From contig CM037833.1 in the NCBI GenBank assembly GCA_021234535.1, positions 25,203,918-25,267,917 of the forward strand: a stretch of 64,000 bases of DNA. The letters run 5' to 3'. The position numbers were made by a program, and so were the translations under genes. Shown in pieces: positions 39,735-47,399 of this stretch. How positions within the stretch are numbered: position 1 is the first letter of the stretch; every line of letters starts with the position of its first letter. Source of the stretch: Stichopus chloronotus (Eukaryota; Echinodermata; Holothuroidea; Aspidochirotida; Stichopodidae). Under the pieces are notes generated by a model. That model was not told the DNA's origin, made no database searches, and saw nothing but the letters and a program-made list of their open reading frames with translations.

Positions 39735-42700
39735 GTCTCTGTCAGAATACTATTTGAAGTTAAGGTAAACCCCATCCATCTGCATCCATCCGTTACATAA
39801 GGTCCATCCAAATCACCTGCAGTAAGATCCTTAGGTACCTTTCTTTTCTCCTCTCCTCTCCAGTCGAAGAGAGCCAAGCACCTCTCCCAAAGAGTCAGCA
39901 GTTCTGGGTAGAGAACAAGCATTTCTTTTTCGACATTGGTAGCAATTACAGGGGTGTATACATGCGGATTAGTGAAGTACAGGTGAGTGACCATGTGGAT
40001 TCCCCACAGCAGATGTAATACCTCATCACACGTACCAGGACATGAATTAGTTTACCCAAGAATGAAAATATTCGTTTTGTTTAGTACGCCTAGTGAAATA
40101 TAGTATCAGGAAGCTATCTTGGGCCCATCGCGAACACTATATAGCATGTCAATCAGATTTGCCTACTCTTTTCTATAAGTGTTCGGAAGGTTCCAAGTAA
40201 GGAACAGTCTCATTGCAAACCCAAATCGTCCTCTGGAATGGCCATTTTACGTCTGCGTCCATCTGACAAGAGTGTATCCCCCATTATTATCATTAGCCAC
40301 TTACCAAAGGATTAGAGGGGCAGAGGACTTCCATCCCAGCAGAGTTAAAGCTGTAAAGAGTAACCTGAAGCAGATAAGACCAGATCTGAATCAGACAACA
40401 GGTTATCAGTCATTCCTGAAGTGAGTCATTGAAACATTTCTACAAAGGTTACCATGCAGTCTGGTACTCAGGAACTTCTGATTGGCATGACCATGTAAAG
40501 AGGTTCATACTCATATGTGACCCCACAGGTTCATACTCATACGTGAACCCACTGCAAAGTGTTTATCGTCAGGGATGAATCGTGATCGAAGCCACTTTTG
40601 TGTCAGTGCCACAAGTCTCTAGAGTTCAAGTGAACAAAAGGTCATATGTATACATACTTTTGTTCACACAGTGGAAGGAATGAAAAATTTATGGTCACTA
40701 AATTTGCATAAATTATGTTAGCTTAAAAATACATCATAAAGTTTGTATTTAACAAGACAGAAAGGAAGTGAAACATGTCATTGAAAGGGCGTGCGAAGTT
40801 GTACTCTTGCAGTCGCATTGTGTGGAGAAAAGAAAAGTCTGTGACTGTTAAAAATTGAGAAATGCAAACCAGCACTTGTGCCATGTCAGTTCTTACCATA
40901 GCTGCTGTCCCCTTCTCATGCGATTAAATATAGAAGTAGGAAACGGCATGTCAAACTTAATTGAGGAACTGCGCCTAAGCAGCCCATTCAAAGGCAGTCG
41001 ATTTGAGGTGTGGCCGACATCATCGCACAGGCGGCAGGATGGGCTAATTGTCAAACCCATCGGTTAGTAATTGACATTTTTGCTCTTGAAAAAGTAGATT
41101 ACAGGTGAAAACATGTTTTATGTATTGAATCATAAGTCACGGGATGTTAATAGTATCTATGGGATGGAACTGCTTTCACACAGTGTCAAGGCTCTTAATG
41201 GTTTGAGATGACTTCAATTAAATGGATGATAATTGATTTAAAAAGTTGTGATACGTGTTAAAACGGGTGTGAAGGTTGACAGATGGATCGGCTGATGGGT
41301 CTAAGTTGTGATTTCATCTTGTGGGAGAGAAAGAAAGGGGGGCTGTTGTCATGGATTTTATTTTAGGGGTCTGGCTACTAGGTAAATGGGTGAAAAGGAA
41401 GAATATTGTCATGGCTTTTATTGACCAGGGTGCTAGCGAAATGGGGAAAAAGGGGGACACTGTTGTGGAATTTTTTTTTTAAGAGTGAGGGGTTGCTAGG
41501 TAAATAGCTGAAATTAAGGAATATTGTCATGGGCCTTGGGGGGAGGTCAAGGTGCTAGGTAAATGGGGAAAAAAACAAAGGACATTGCATCATGTGGACC
41601 TTTGGGGGGTGGGTCTTGGTGCAAGTTAAATAAGCAAAAAGAAGGGATATTGTTGATAATTTGTCGGTCAGGGTGCAAGGTAAATGGGCAAAAGAATGGA
41701 TATTTTCATGGACTGTGGGGTCGTTTAGGGGTGCTATATGAAAAGGTTTACACAGGGGATATTTTCATGGATGTTTTTGAGAGGTCAGGGTGCTTGGTAG
41801 ATGGGAAAAAGAATTGATGTGATTGTTTTTATGCATTATTTTCCTTTGCAGAAGGAGTGCAAGGTAAATAGAAGAACAGAAGGGATATTGTAATGGACTT
41901 TTTGGGGTCAGGGTGAAAGATAGATAAGTGAAAAGTAGGGATGTTGTCATAGATTTTTATTGGTCAGAATGCTAGGTGATTGGGCAATCAGAGGTCGAAT
42001 GTCAAAAGCTTGGAGTGATCTCATATGCAATGTGTAGTCGTTGCACCTCAGCAATTGTAATGCGCAGTTGTGCATGCTGAGAAATATCGAACATCACATC
42101 GTATATCAGATGCATGAAAATCCTCATTTACGACATGATCGGAACAATGCTTTTGTGCATCCTGGTTTTTTCCTTGGCAGTGGTGATGGTAATTATGAGC
42201 TAGAAATAATGCCACAGAAAAGAATCAAAGGAAATGACCCTTAAACAATGCCACATTTTGCTCCCAGTATACATTCAATTTTCTTGGCTCGACTTCACCA
42301 CTACAGTCGACAAACATTACTGACACATCTGTTGACATAAACACAAACAACATCGTTGAATGTGCTTCTAGGACATTTATGCAGAACACTTTAGAGTCGT
42401 TGTGGTCCTGATATGGCGGTACATCCCAACTTCATGGAATGACCACCTAGGTGTGACATTTAGTATAAGAGCAAAGCTACTTCTGATTAGGTGCTTTTCT
42501 CAAGCAGCGCCGCTGTGGGTTCTCCCGGGTGTATCCATTTTTGCAAATTTATTCGTAAGCCTTCCAAAAACTTGTCTCACCTTCGTGAGAAAATTCCGAT
42601 ACAATTGCAACGGCATTGACGTTTTAGTTCGTGACTCTATGCTACACAGGGTGTACAACACAAGAGAAGTGTACCGAACCAAGACATTAAGTGATGACTG

Positions 42701-42967
42701 GCCTCAGGCAGTCGTGTCTGGAAACAGTTACACGAGACCAAATTCAATTTTGCTTTTCCGATATATCCTCACCCGCAGCCTCGAAGCCAGTACAGGACAT
42801 CGATCACGATCCCCGAGAAGTCCTGGTCTCGTTTCCGAGACACGTTTGCAGACTACTGCAGCAAAATGGACGAGCTGAAGAAGTCCCACCCCAACGGTGG
42901 GGCCGCGGAGGGCCACAGCCGAGGAGAGCACGAAGAAGACGGGTCTGGCAGCCGCGATGCGGACTAA
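8009..42967 (+). CDS. PURA: Pur-alpha-like purine-rich single-stranded nucleic-acid-binding protein, six coding exons (join 8009-8072, 34305-34405, 35082-35304, 38661-38781, 39864-39982, 42779-42967)
   Basis: PURA-family proteins bind purine-rich single-stranded DNA and RNA, help separate strands, and act in transcription, replication and neuronal mRNA transport in nucleus and cytoplasm. The exons encode about 271 residues, allowing for one frame correction in exon 3. They carry three PUR repeats, at about residues 25-91, 104-169 and 182-245, marked by [35 protein letters not shown] and [18 protein letters not shown]. The N-terminus keeps the DSGSEQ seen in vertebrate PURA but lacks its poly-glycine stretch. 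The C-terminus is a short acidic tail without poly-glutamine. All introns are GT-AG and phases match across every junction. The ATG at 8009 follows an in-frame TAA at 7991. One extra base near 35133 breaks the frame, so a literal translation stops after 83 residues. Vertebrates have several PUR paralogues, so assignment to PURA rather than to an ancestral PURA/PURB gene is by similarity only. Confidence 0.93.
8164..8340 (+). promoter_or_regulatory. G-rich purine tract just downstream of exon 1
   Basis: The plus strand is strongly purine-biased, with repeated GGATGGAATAGGATGGGG blocks (about 8195 and 8227), a G run near 8240-8251 and many GGN triplets. PURA proteins are known to prefer purine-rich (GGN)n single strands. 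The tract lies about 90 bp inside intron 1 of the Pur gene itself. A feedback or G-quadruplex role is inference only. Confidence 0.4.
9126..9250 (+). repeat. Poly-G and polypurine low-complexity tract
   Basis: A run of 15 G at 9167-9181 is followed by GGGGAGAAGAAGGGG-type purine sequence. The open frames crossing it on both strands are low-complexity artefacts. The G blocks could form a quadruplex. Confidence 0.75.
9652..9689. repeat. 14-bp perfect inverted repeat in a TACAG/TACTG cluster
   Basis: CTGTAGCTACTGTA at 9652-9665 is the reverse complement of TACAGTAGCTACAG at 9676-9689, with a 10-nt loop. Other TACTG/TACAG units abut it on both sides. It is a clear cruciform- or hairpin-capable instance of the dispersed motif. 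Confidence 0.75.
11259..11342. repeat. Dense TACAG/TACTG pentamer run
   Basis: Consecutive TACAG and TACTG units, with occasional TACATG or TATG, fill 11259-11306 and resume at 11326-11342. This is the clearest stretch showing a 5-bp step in which both pentamers alternate, making the run strand-symmetric. Confidence 0.75.
12466..12837. mobile_element. Candidate small inverted-repeat element with TTTAAAGGG ends
   Basis: The left end reads TTTAAAGGGATTGACT and the right end is CCCCTTTAAAA, giving a short terminal inverted repeat on TTTAAAGGG. The left end resembles related sequences at about 13022 and 53380 (AAAGGGACTC.TTGAGT). There is no coding capacity. The boundaries are tentative because the inverted match is only about 9-10 bp. 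Confidence 0.35.
12960..13160 (+). repeat. Dispersed repeat family B, copy 1
   Basis: This segment matches 53350-53550 in the same orientation: AAAGGGACTC.TTGAGT, GTTCACAAAATTCA or GCTCACAAAATTCA, ATGTTGATGGTAAATGGTC or ATGTCGATGGTGAATGGTC, and CATACAACTGAAGCAACA. Indels are frequent, so the open frames across both copies are not conserved coding sequence. Confidence 0.7.
15476..16095 (+). mobile_element. Diverged copy of the 731-bp inverted-repeat element (right arm lost)
   Basis: The whole stretch aligns with 37614-38344 in the same order: TTTAAGTCAT, CAACAGAGTTTCTAACACT, TACGAAGGG, CTAAGCT.CGTA and CTTGGTATACA. The left arm is present. The right arm, which in the other copy is its reverse complement, cannot be found after about 16095. 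It is therefore a truncated, non-autonomous element. Confidence 0.7.
16198..16430 (+). repeat. Diverged tandem duplication, about 148-bp period
   Basis: About 80 bp beginning GGTGTTCAGAAATTTTG and including GAAATTCTGCAAAATGCTT recurs beginning CGTGTTCAGGAATTTGG, with the same GAAATTCTGCAAAATGCTT block near 16400. Both copies end in a similar CTTGTACNATG. No coding interpretation holds across the two. Confidence 0.7.
17262..17680 (+). repeat. Dispersed repeat family C, copy 1
   Basis: This copy shares order and sequence with 60376-60740: AAATTCCATCA, TTGCAACATGAATAAGCATT versus TTGCATCATGAGCAAGCATT, TATGCAAA, AGTCATATCTC and TCA(G/T)A/GTTT. The copies are well diverged. An AT-rich (ATA)n stretch lies inside at about 17313-17340. 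Confidence 0.6.
18726..18970 (-). repeat. Dispersed repeat family A, copy 2
   Basis: This is the reverse complement of 55085-55325 at clearly recognisable identity, including CACAGATAGA, CAGTTATTTGTTGCTCA and TTGTTCACCCAAACTTTTC. Both copies happen to keep a roughly 70-codon open frame with similar residues ([22 protein letters not shown]). The third copy at 4825-5010 does not. Confidence 0.75.
19672..19710. repeat. Imperfect (AATC)n microsatellite
   Basis: AATC units run with a few interruptions (GTTAATC, AATGAATC). This is simple-sequence DNA in intron 1. Confidence 0.85.
20553..20903. mobile_element. 351-bp foldback MITE with CTCGGTCACACT termini
   Basis: CTCGGTCACACT at 20553-20564 is perfectly inverted as AGTGTGACCGAG at 20892-20903. 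Near the exact centre, 20706-20727 is a perfect 22-bp palindrome with half-site TGCTCCGGTGC. Around it GTTGCAACT-type words occur in both orientations, so the whole unit is an imperfect palindrome. It is more GC- and CpG-rich than its surroundings. Short open frames on both strands are by-products of the palindrome. No convincing target duplication was seen and the superfamily is unassigned. Confidence 0.8.
22983..23108. repeat. Perfect 22-bp tandem repeat, 5.7 copies
   Basis: The unit GCAGTACTGTATGTAGG plus ATACT repeats without a mismatch from 22983 to 23108. It contains the same TACTG/CAGTAC core that is scattered through the first half of the window. Its perfection implies recent expansion. 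The repetitive Tyr/Cys-rich open frames on the minus strand simply reflect the repeat. Confidence 0.95.
26870..26985 (+). repeat. Left inverted terminal repeat of the DIRS-like element
   Basis: It contains AGACAAGCTCAGACAC at 26921-26936 and ATGCCCTAGCTGTG at 26967-26980. Both reappear reverse-complemented and in mirrored order at 30187-30310. The outer edge is approximate because the last 20 or so bases are diverged. Confidence 0.72.
27452..29450 (+). pseudogene. DIRS-like gag (ORF1) remnant
   Basis: The first segment, 27452-27997, has a Cys/His cluster (C-x2-C, then H-x2-C-x2-C) near its start, as in DIRS ORF1 proteins, and one internal TGA at 27635-27637. The frame then shifts. 28236-28862 continues as an acidic, proline-rich segment with an in-frame TAG at 28662-28664. 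A later frame around 29300-29450 encodes [15 protein letters not shown] and downstream AAASF, which also occur in the antisense fragment at 33800-34045. The function of gag is presumed to be particle formation. This copy cannot make an intact protein. Confidence 0.6.
29943..30131 (+). pseudogene. N-terminal reverse-transcriptase fragment of the DIRS-like element
   Basis: The frame encodes [16 protein letters not shown] followed by [17 protein letters not shown]. This matches the opening RT motif of DIRS and Gypsy polymerases, in which a pre-RT KGA-like motif is followed by PKK-G-RPI-DLR. A TAA precedes it at 29943-29945 and a TAG follows at 30132-30134. The catalytic YxDD part is missing, so this is a truncated relic. 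Confidence 0.65.
30187..30310 (-). repeat. Right inverted terminal repeat of the DIRS-like element
   Basis: GTGTCTGAGCTTGTCTAGC and GAGCTAGGGCAT are reverse complements, with few differences, of words in the left terminus. The edge falls near GAATGCCCCTCCC, where similarity fades into the flank. Confidence 0.72.
30780..31210 (+). repeat. Degenerate tandem repeat of about 40-60 bp with GTTAAAGGGACACACCAGGAC core
   Basis: GGTTAAAGGGACACA, GACACCAGGACTAG, GGAACACACCAGGACC and GGGATACACCAAGACC recur with CATCTACTGATCA between them. About eight irregular units can be followed. The array lies just right of the DIRS-like element and has no coding potential. Confidence 0.75.
32023..32057. repeat. 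Imperfect (ATTC)n microsatellite
   Basis: ATTC/GTTC tetramers are repeated about nine times with small interruptions. Confidence 0.85.
33800..34045 (-). pseudogene. Antisense DIRS-like gag fragment
   Basis: On the minus strand this encodes [15 protein letters not shown] and, further on, AAASF. These line up with [15 protein letters not shown] and AAASF of the gag remnant at 29300-29450. The DNA is also similar (AGGAGCA.GCTGGAG, GGGCCTGACCTCTT). The piece is isolated, GC-rich against AT-rich flanks, and ends about 260 bp before exon 2. It is either a separate insertion or a rearranged part of the same family. Confidence 0.65.
34305..34405 (+). CDS. PURA: Pur-alpha exon 2 (first half of PUR repeat I)
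   Basis: The acceptor is CTCTACAG and the donor GAG|GTATTT. The exon completes the aspartate codon from exon 1 and encodes [20 protein letters not shown] and then [13 protein letters not shown]. This is the first beta-strand block of PUR repeat I, very close to vertebrate PURA. It ends in phase 0. Confidence 0.95.
34406..35081 (+). other. Intron 2
   Basis: A 676-bp GT-AG intron of AT-rich sequence without recognisable repeats or conserved open frames. Its acceptor is preceded by a pyrimidine tract (CTTTGTTCCCTTCCCCGACAG). A second AG lies 7 bp further on, at 35087-35088. Confidence 0.85.
35082..35304 (+). CDS. PURA: Pur-alpha exon 3 (end of PUR I, linker, start of PUR II), with a 1-base frame disruption
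   Basis: From 35082 the frame gives [17 protein letters not shown]. The conserved continuation, [18 protein letters not shown], a short linker, and [17 protein letters not shown], lies one base out of register. The extra base is within GCGGACGG at about 35131-35137. Uncorrected, translation stops at TGA 35166-35168. With one base removed the segment aligns to vertebrate PURA without gaps up to the linker. The exon is 223 bp, so it would be 222 bp (74 codons) without the extra base, preserving phase 0 at both ends. The donor is AAA|GTGAGT. Using the AG at 35087-35088 instead would restore frame but replace the LTLRM strand. Confidence 0.92.
35650..35701. repeat. Perfect 26-bp tandem duplication
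   Basis: The 26-bp unit starting GCTCTAAGCCAGCAAAAGG occurs twice with no mismatch (35650-35675 and 35676-35701). It is a recent local duplication. Confidence 0.95.
37614..38344. mobile_element. 731-bp MITE with roughly 115-bp terminal inverted repeats
   Basis: The left end TTTAAAGGGGAACTCCAG and the right end CTGGAATTCCCCTTTAAA are inverted copies. The similarity continues about 115 bp inwards (AGAAGACAT, AAACCATTTTCATTCATATT, CTTGACGTT, GGGCAACATGA). TTTAAA or TTAA at both edges could be a self-complementary target duplication. There is no transposase, so the element is non-autonomous. A truncated relative is at 15476-16095. Confidence 0.82.
38661..38781 (+). CDS. PURA: Pur-alpha exon 4 (second half of PUR repeat II)
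   Basis: The acceptor is TTCCTCTCAG and the donor TCAG|GTGAGG. In phase 0 it encodes [20 protein letters not shown] followed by [20 protein letters not shown], then one base of the next codon. IALPAQGLIEFRDAL is the matching vertebrate segment. The PUR II helix is intact. Confidence 0.95.
38846..39640 (+). repeat. Intron 4 minisatellite, unit about 30-40 bp (GGGGTCACCAATAATATGGT type)
   Basis: GGGGTCACCAATAATATG alternates with GGTGGGTATTGTAAG over almost the whole intron, with roughly twenty degenerate units. It begins about 65 bp after exon 4. Minus-strand Thr/His/Ile-rich open frames derive from it. Confidence 0.9.
39703..39734. repeat. (CTGT)8 microsatellite
   Basis: Eight perfect CTGT units in intron 4, about 130 bp upstream of exon 5. 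Confidence 0.95.
39864..39982 (+). CDS. PURA: Pur-alpha exon 5 (PUR repeat III, first half)
   Basis: The acceptor is CTCTCCAG and the donor CAG|GTGAGT. It completes a valine codon and encodes a linker, then [20 protein letters not shown] and VYMRISEVQ. This corresponds to vertebrate [24 protein letters not shown], the dimerising third repeat. It ends in phase 0. Confidence 0.95.
39983..42778 (+). other. Intron 5
   Basis: A 2.8-kb intron. It includes a roughly 29-bp duplication near 40500-40556 (GGTTCATACTCATA repeated) and a minisatellite at 41330-41990. A long open frame at 42402-42878 overlaps exon 6 in another frame and is not coding. Elsewhere nothing is recognised. Confidence 0.85.
41330..41990 (+). 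repeat. Intron 5 minisatellite, unit about 60-90 bp
   Basis: The words GATATTGTCATGGA, TTTTTTGGGGTCAGGGTGCTAGG and GTAAATGGG.AAAAG recur in order about nine times with variable spacing. Open frames across it are repeat-derived. Confidence 0.85.
42779..42967 (+). CDS. PURA: Pur-alpha exon 6 (end of PUR III and C-terminal tail)
   Basis: The acceptor is CACCCGCAG. It encodes [20 protein letters not shown] and [15 protein letters not shown], matching vertebrate [26 protein letters not shown]. A short hydrophilic tail rich in Gly, Glu, Asp and Ser follows, ending at TAA 42965-42967. The tail lacks the poly-Gln of mammalian PURA. Confidence 0.95.
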   Translation, partial: PRSQYRTSITIPEKSWSRFRDTFADYCSKMDELKKSHPNGGAAEGHSRGEHEEDGSGSRDAD

Positions 42968-45740
42968 AGTGGAGGCGGCGCCGTGGAGGAAGGGAGACGA
43001 GAGAATAAGAGAGGGAGAGAGAGAGTAGAGGGAAGAATTTGTGACAATGCCTTTAGAGTGTGTATTCATGTTAAGAGTAATACCATAGTATCAACAAGTT
43101 TTTTTTTTTTTTACTTTTGAATTTTTTTTTTTTTTTTTTTTAGTAGGCATGGGTTTGCGGCAGAAAACGTCAAAAGTCACTGTCCACGTAAGGTGTATTA
43201 ACGAAGAATGAAAAGTAAAACGACATTTTGAGGTGGGTAACGGCTGCAAAAGGTGACGAGGTAGAGTCTACCGCCACGGTGACCGATGGTCGTTTTCGTG
43301 TATGTGGATTATTTAGATGATGATGTGTGGATGGTCGTGAAATGATGTCAGTGGAACTTGTCTTTTGTACGGTAGTTACGGTAGGTGAAAAACATGCGAA
43401 ATCGGAGGGAAACTTTGCGTACGGTCGAGGGATCGAGGAAGGGCGGCACGCAGATGAGCACACCTGATTCCAAAGACAGGGTGGTAGTCATGGAGGGTGC
43501 AAACTTGGGTATACGAGAGTATAACATAAATATATCTATATATATATATTTTTCTGTACAAGCTAAAAGTCAGGAGGTGGCAGAACAGTTCAAACAGTTG
43601 GGAAGAACTCAACAAAATCAGACACTCCCCCCCTTTTTTTTTTTGTACCTTATTCTTTTTTAGAAAGTGCGGTGCCGGAACTGGATTGGCTTTCGCAATT
43701 TCTAACCTCTGTTTGCAAGATGCAATACATGGAAATGTGATACTTCAGACTCGCCGTTGGAAGCCCTTCGGCAGCAAAGCGAAAAACTGGTGGAGAAAAG
43801 GAACTGAGATACCAGTATTTTGGTATAGAATGCATATCTCAATGTGCATTGATTTAATTGGCTCTCATCGCATAGCACTGTAGGTGCTCCCAAATGCTTG
43901 GCTAAAATTTGTGCAAATCATGGTTTGGATGGATTTTGTTGTGGGCATCCTTAGTCCAGTGGCAGTGCTGGCTAAGACATCACTCTTTGAAGCCTACCCG
44001 GTGATGGCTTTCTCAAAGGCAAATATTTGAAGCCATTAGTCAGGGGTAGAACAACTTGACACGAATGTACCATCAGTTTGACCATCCTCTCAAGTGATGT
44101 ATTAAACCTTGGCAGTTACTCTCACATTGTCGAATGGAGCTGCAATGTGACATGCACTGCTGTGGGAAGTCTCGTCTGTCTAAGAGTGAGGATGGACCAT
44201 CCCACCAGGCAATCCGTTGCCTGCTGCATCCCCCTTTTGAAGCCTCAGTTGAGAAAGGTCACACATGATGTGACCAACAACAGATTACAAAAGTGAATGA
44301 TGTAAGCTTCAAAAAGCCGGGGAAGTCTTCTTCCTCACTCTCACATCTGCTATAGTCAAAGAGACCAAGACAAAAACAGACAGAAGATTGTGAAATGCCC
44401 AAAGGACCATTTACAACTAAAGAAGCTTCATGTGTTTTGTCCGGATGCTTTTTTTTTTTTCCATGTATTACATCTTGTTTCACAAATGAATTTTTGTTCC
44501 ATACTTTTTTTTTTGTTTTTGATACACTTTTTGAATTTCAGACTAAAACATTCTTTGCTCCCGCATGTTCATTCTATCTCTGTCCGTCGAAGGTCGGATG
44601 CGCCTTTCCTTCGGTTTTTCCGATCCATCTCTCGGTGGCAGCTATTTACCGCAGGGTTTACTTGTCCATTTCGCCATCGAAAGGATGGTCAAAAAAATAA
44701 AATCAGGCGGGTGGTGGGTGGATGGAGCTGGGTTGAAAGCGCACACCCATCATGCCAAATGATGGTCCTGGAATCACAGCCAAAAAACAAAAGCAAAAAA
44801 AAAGGCAAAGAAAATGGATGAAAAAAAAAAGAAAAAACAGAAAATTACAAAAAATAAAAAATTAATGTAAAAAAAAAAAAAAAGAAGATACATATATTCC
44901 TAGTGAAATAGACAGTTTTATCACAGAAAATAATACCACCAGTATTAATAGCCGGAGGATGTCGTAAGTAATCGGAGAGCAGCGAGTTACCAGTGCGTTA
45001 AGTAAGTGTCGTGACATCATCCTATGAGTTTACAGTACATACAAAAAAAAAAATAATAATTAAGAAGATTAAGTGAAAGAAATAAAGAATAAACTTAAAA
45101 AACATAACATTAAAGACTAAAAAAAGTAATAGTAAAGAAAAAATATTAATATTAATCATAATATCTATTGACATAAAGTGTCTTGTGGGTTGAAGAAATT
45201 AGACAGTGGTGGGCGTGAAATGATTCTTCTTCTAAAATTTTTTTTTTTTTTTCCCTTCTCTTCGATTTTGTGTCTTCTTGTTCGACGTCGTTGTCGGGGA
45301 TTTTATTTGAGCCGCTTGAAGGGGAGATTGAAACTGTAAGGTTGGCGTAGCAGGTTAAAAATGTGAAATGCAAAAAAAAAAACTTTTAACCATTAGCATC
45401 TGTGTGTAATATGCAATTCATGTCTTAGAGGTAGGTAGCTAACCAGAGTTAAATCGAACATCTTTGCGTCAATGAACCAGGGAAGACCGATCCCGTGGAA
45501 TCACAAAATTTTACAAAGTGGGAGCATGAAAAAATTGTGATTGCAAATGGCATTCCTCAATGAATTAAGAAGAAAGGAAGTAGAGACTGGAAGCTTATCC
45601 AAGGTAAAATGTCAAAAATCCTACAAAATGATTAGTAACAACATTGATATTACTCAGAGGATAATAGGCAGTTGTCACATACATTTTTACATTACGTTTT
45701 GCTATTTTTTTCCCCTCCAAGTCAAGTCAAGTGTCTCCTC

Positions 45741-46153
45741 AACAGATCTGTGGTAAAATTAATCTACCAATGGCACATTCTGTCATGAAATGCCCTCATT
45801 ACTGAGAAAAAAAAAAAAACCTTAATTTGTTTTTTTTTTTTTTAATATGCATGATATTGACATCCCATAGACAATATTCATGAGTATGTGTTGTATACCT
45901 TGCCTCAGCTTTGTAAATGGAATGTTACGGAGGGGTGAAATTCATTGATGATTACCTGCAGAGTCAAGGTTAGCATTGATGACCTTGTGACCAAACAACA
46001 TTTCTTATGCACGCCAGGGAGACGGACAAAACACATACTGATGAATATTGTCTGTGGGACTGCAAATTAAGCTTCTTTTTTTTTTCTCTCTCTACTTTGG
46101 CACTATCTGACTGAATGTGCCATTGGTAGATTTTTTTTCACAAATCTGCTGTT
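45741..46153. mobile_element. Foldback (palindromic) element of about 413 bp
   Basis: AACAGATCTGTGGTAAAATT and AATCTACCAATGGCACATTC at 45741-45780 are inverted at 46114-46153 (GAATGTGCCATTGGTAGATT, AAATCTGCTGTT). A second, inner pair, CCCATAGACAATATTCATGA and ATGAATATTGTCTGTGGGA, continues the symmetry. It has no coding capacity. If transcribed in the 3' UTR it would form a long hairpin. Confidence 0.75.
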
Positions 46154-47362
46154 GGAGTTATGATTATTCCCCTATTTGCAGTCCGAGGAAAAGTACAAAG
46201 AGTTCTTTAAAATGTCACAACTACTAATCTTTAATTTGTGTGGTTTTTTTTTTCCAGATCTGAGGGTTTTTTTTAAGCTGACATAACGGACATGTATGCC
46301 TGTTCATAGAAAATGCTCCCATCATTGTATTTTTTTTTTTGCTAAGGTTAACATGTTCTTAAGTCACAGGATTAAACAGGAAAAAGGGGAGAGAGAGGAG
46401 TGAGTAATCTATCCGTATATATGGAAAAGGAAAAAAAGTTGAGAAAAGTAATTTTTTTTTATCCGACATAGTAGTAATAGTCTGTTCAATTTAATCTTCA
46501 TTATAAGTGGGAGGGGGCTAATTGAAATGAAAGTGGGTTGAAAAGTAATTGGAGGAAGATATTGAGCAAAATATTAGTAGCAGACCATTAAGAAGGGATA
46601 CTGATAGGTGAAAGCCATTGAGATTGGAAGTAAAAGTCAGAGATTTAGCAAGATTTGATTTCATTTGTGTTACATGTCAGATATTTGCAGAGAGGAAAAT
46701 GGAGGGTAGAAGATGCTTCATTGTGGCAGACTTGTTAGAATGGTGAACTTTCATGATAAACAAGAATAAAGAGGAGTAAAAGTGAGATAAGTAAAGATGA
46801 CTCCTGGCCATTTGAAGTGGTGGCAACAGTTCTTAGCATTATTCAGTTTGCACGGAGAGTCGTTAAAGGTATCATGTATCCCATTATGAATGGTGGCAGC
46901 AGATCAAATTTAAATCTGTTGACTTGCCCCTTGAAGAACTTTGTCATATGCCACGTATTAGGAAACGAAGTTTGTGGACCCCAAAGTGAAAATCTCATGA
47001 GAGTTCGCCTTGTCCTTTTGTTTTCTATGTGTGGAAAATGAATCCAGACCAGAAGTCAGTGGTAGCATAGGCTGGGTGTTGCACCATGTCCTAAAATACA
47101 TATTGTAGTCAACCCCACCATATTCCTCTTCTGTATGTTTGTGTGTGTGTGTATGTTTTTACTGTTGACCACAGACCGACTGTTTCTGCACTTGGAGCTT
47201 TTCCTACAGTAGCATTTATCATATTCTTTATGTTGCAAATAGCATTTTTTGTTAAACTGATCTACGTGTTTTATCATCCACAATCTTACTGTTTTTTTTT
47301 TTTCTCTTTTAATCACATTTACCGTTCTAGATTTTTTCGAGTACGTTTAGACAAGTGCAATC

Positions 47363-47368
47363 AATAAA
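47363..47368 (+). terminator. Candidate polyadenylation signal AATAAA
   Basis: AATAAA follows a T-rich stretch (47291-47310). It is one of several candidates and is listed only because its context is cleaner than that of the hexamers inside A runs. Confidence 0.2.
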
Positions 47369-47399
47369 ATACTCTATGGATAATCACACATTTAATTTC

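Noticed and set aside
39695..39994. Minus-strand 99-codon open frame
   Set aside because: It is the antisense of exon 5 plus the CTGT microsatellite.
42402..42878. 158-codon open frame overlapping exon 6
   Set aside because: Its 3' part reads exon 6 in the wrong frame and the rest is intron 5. The conserved Pur frame explains the region.
43955..44290. Possible tRNA-derived SINE (an A-box-like TAGTCCAGTGG)
   Set aside because: No B-box of the GGTTCGANTCC type follows at the right distance and no target duplication or tail was found.
44390..44821. 143-codon Phe/Lys-rich open frame downstream of the gene
   Set aside because: It is driven by T and A runs, with two overlapping alternatives in other frames and no domain.
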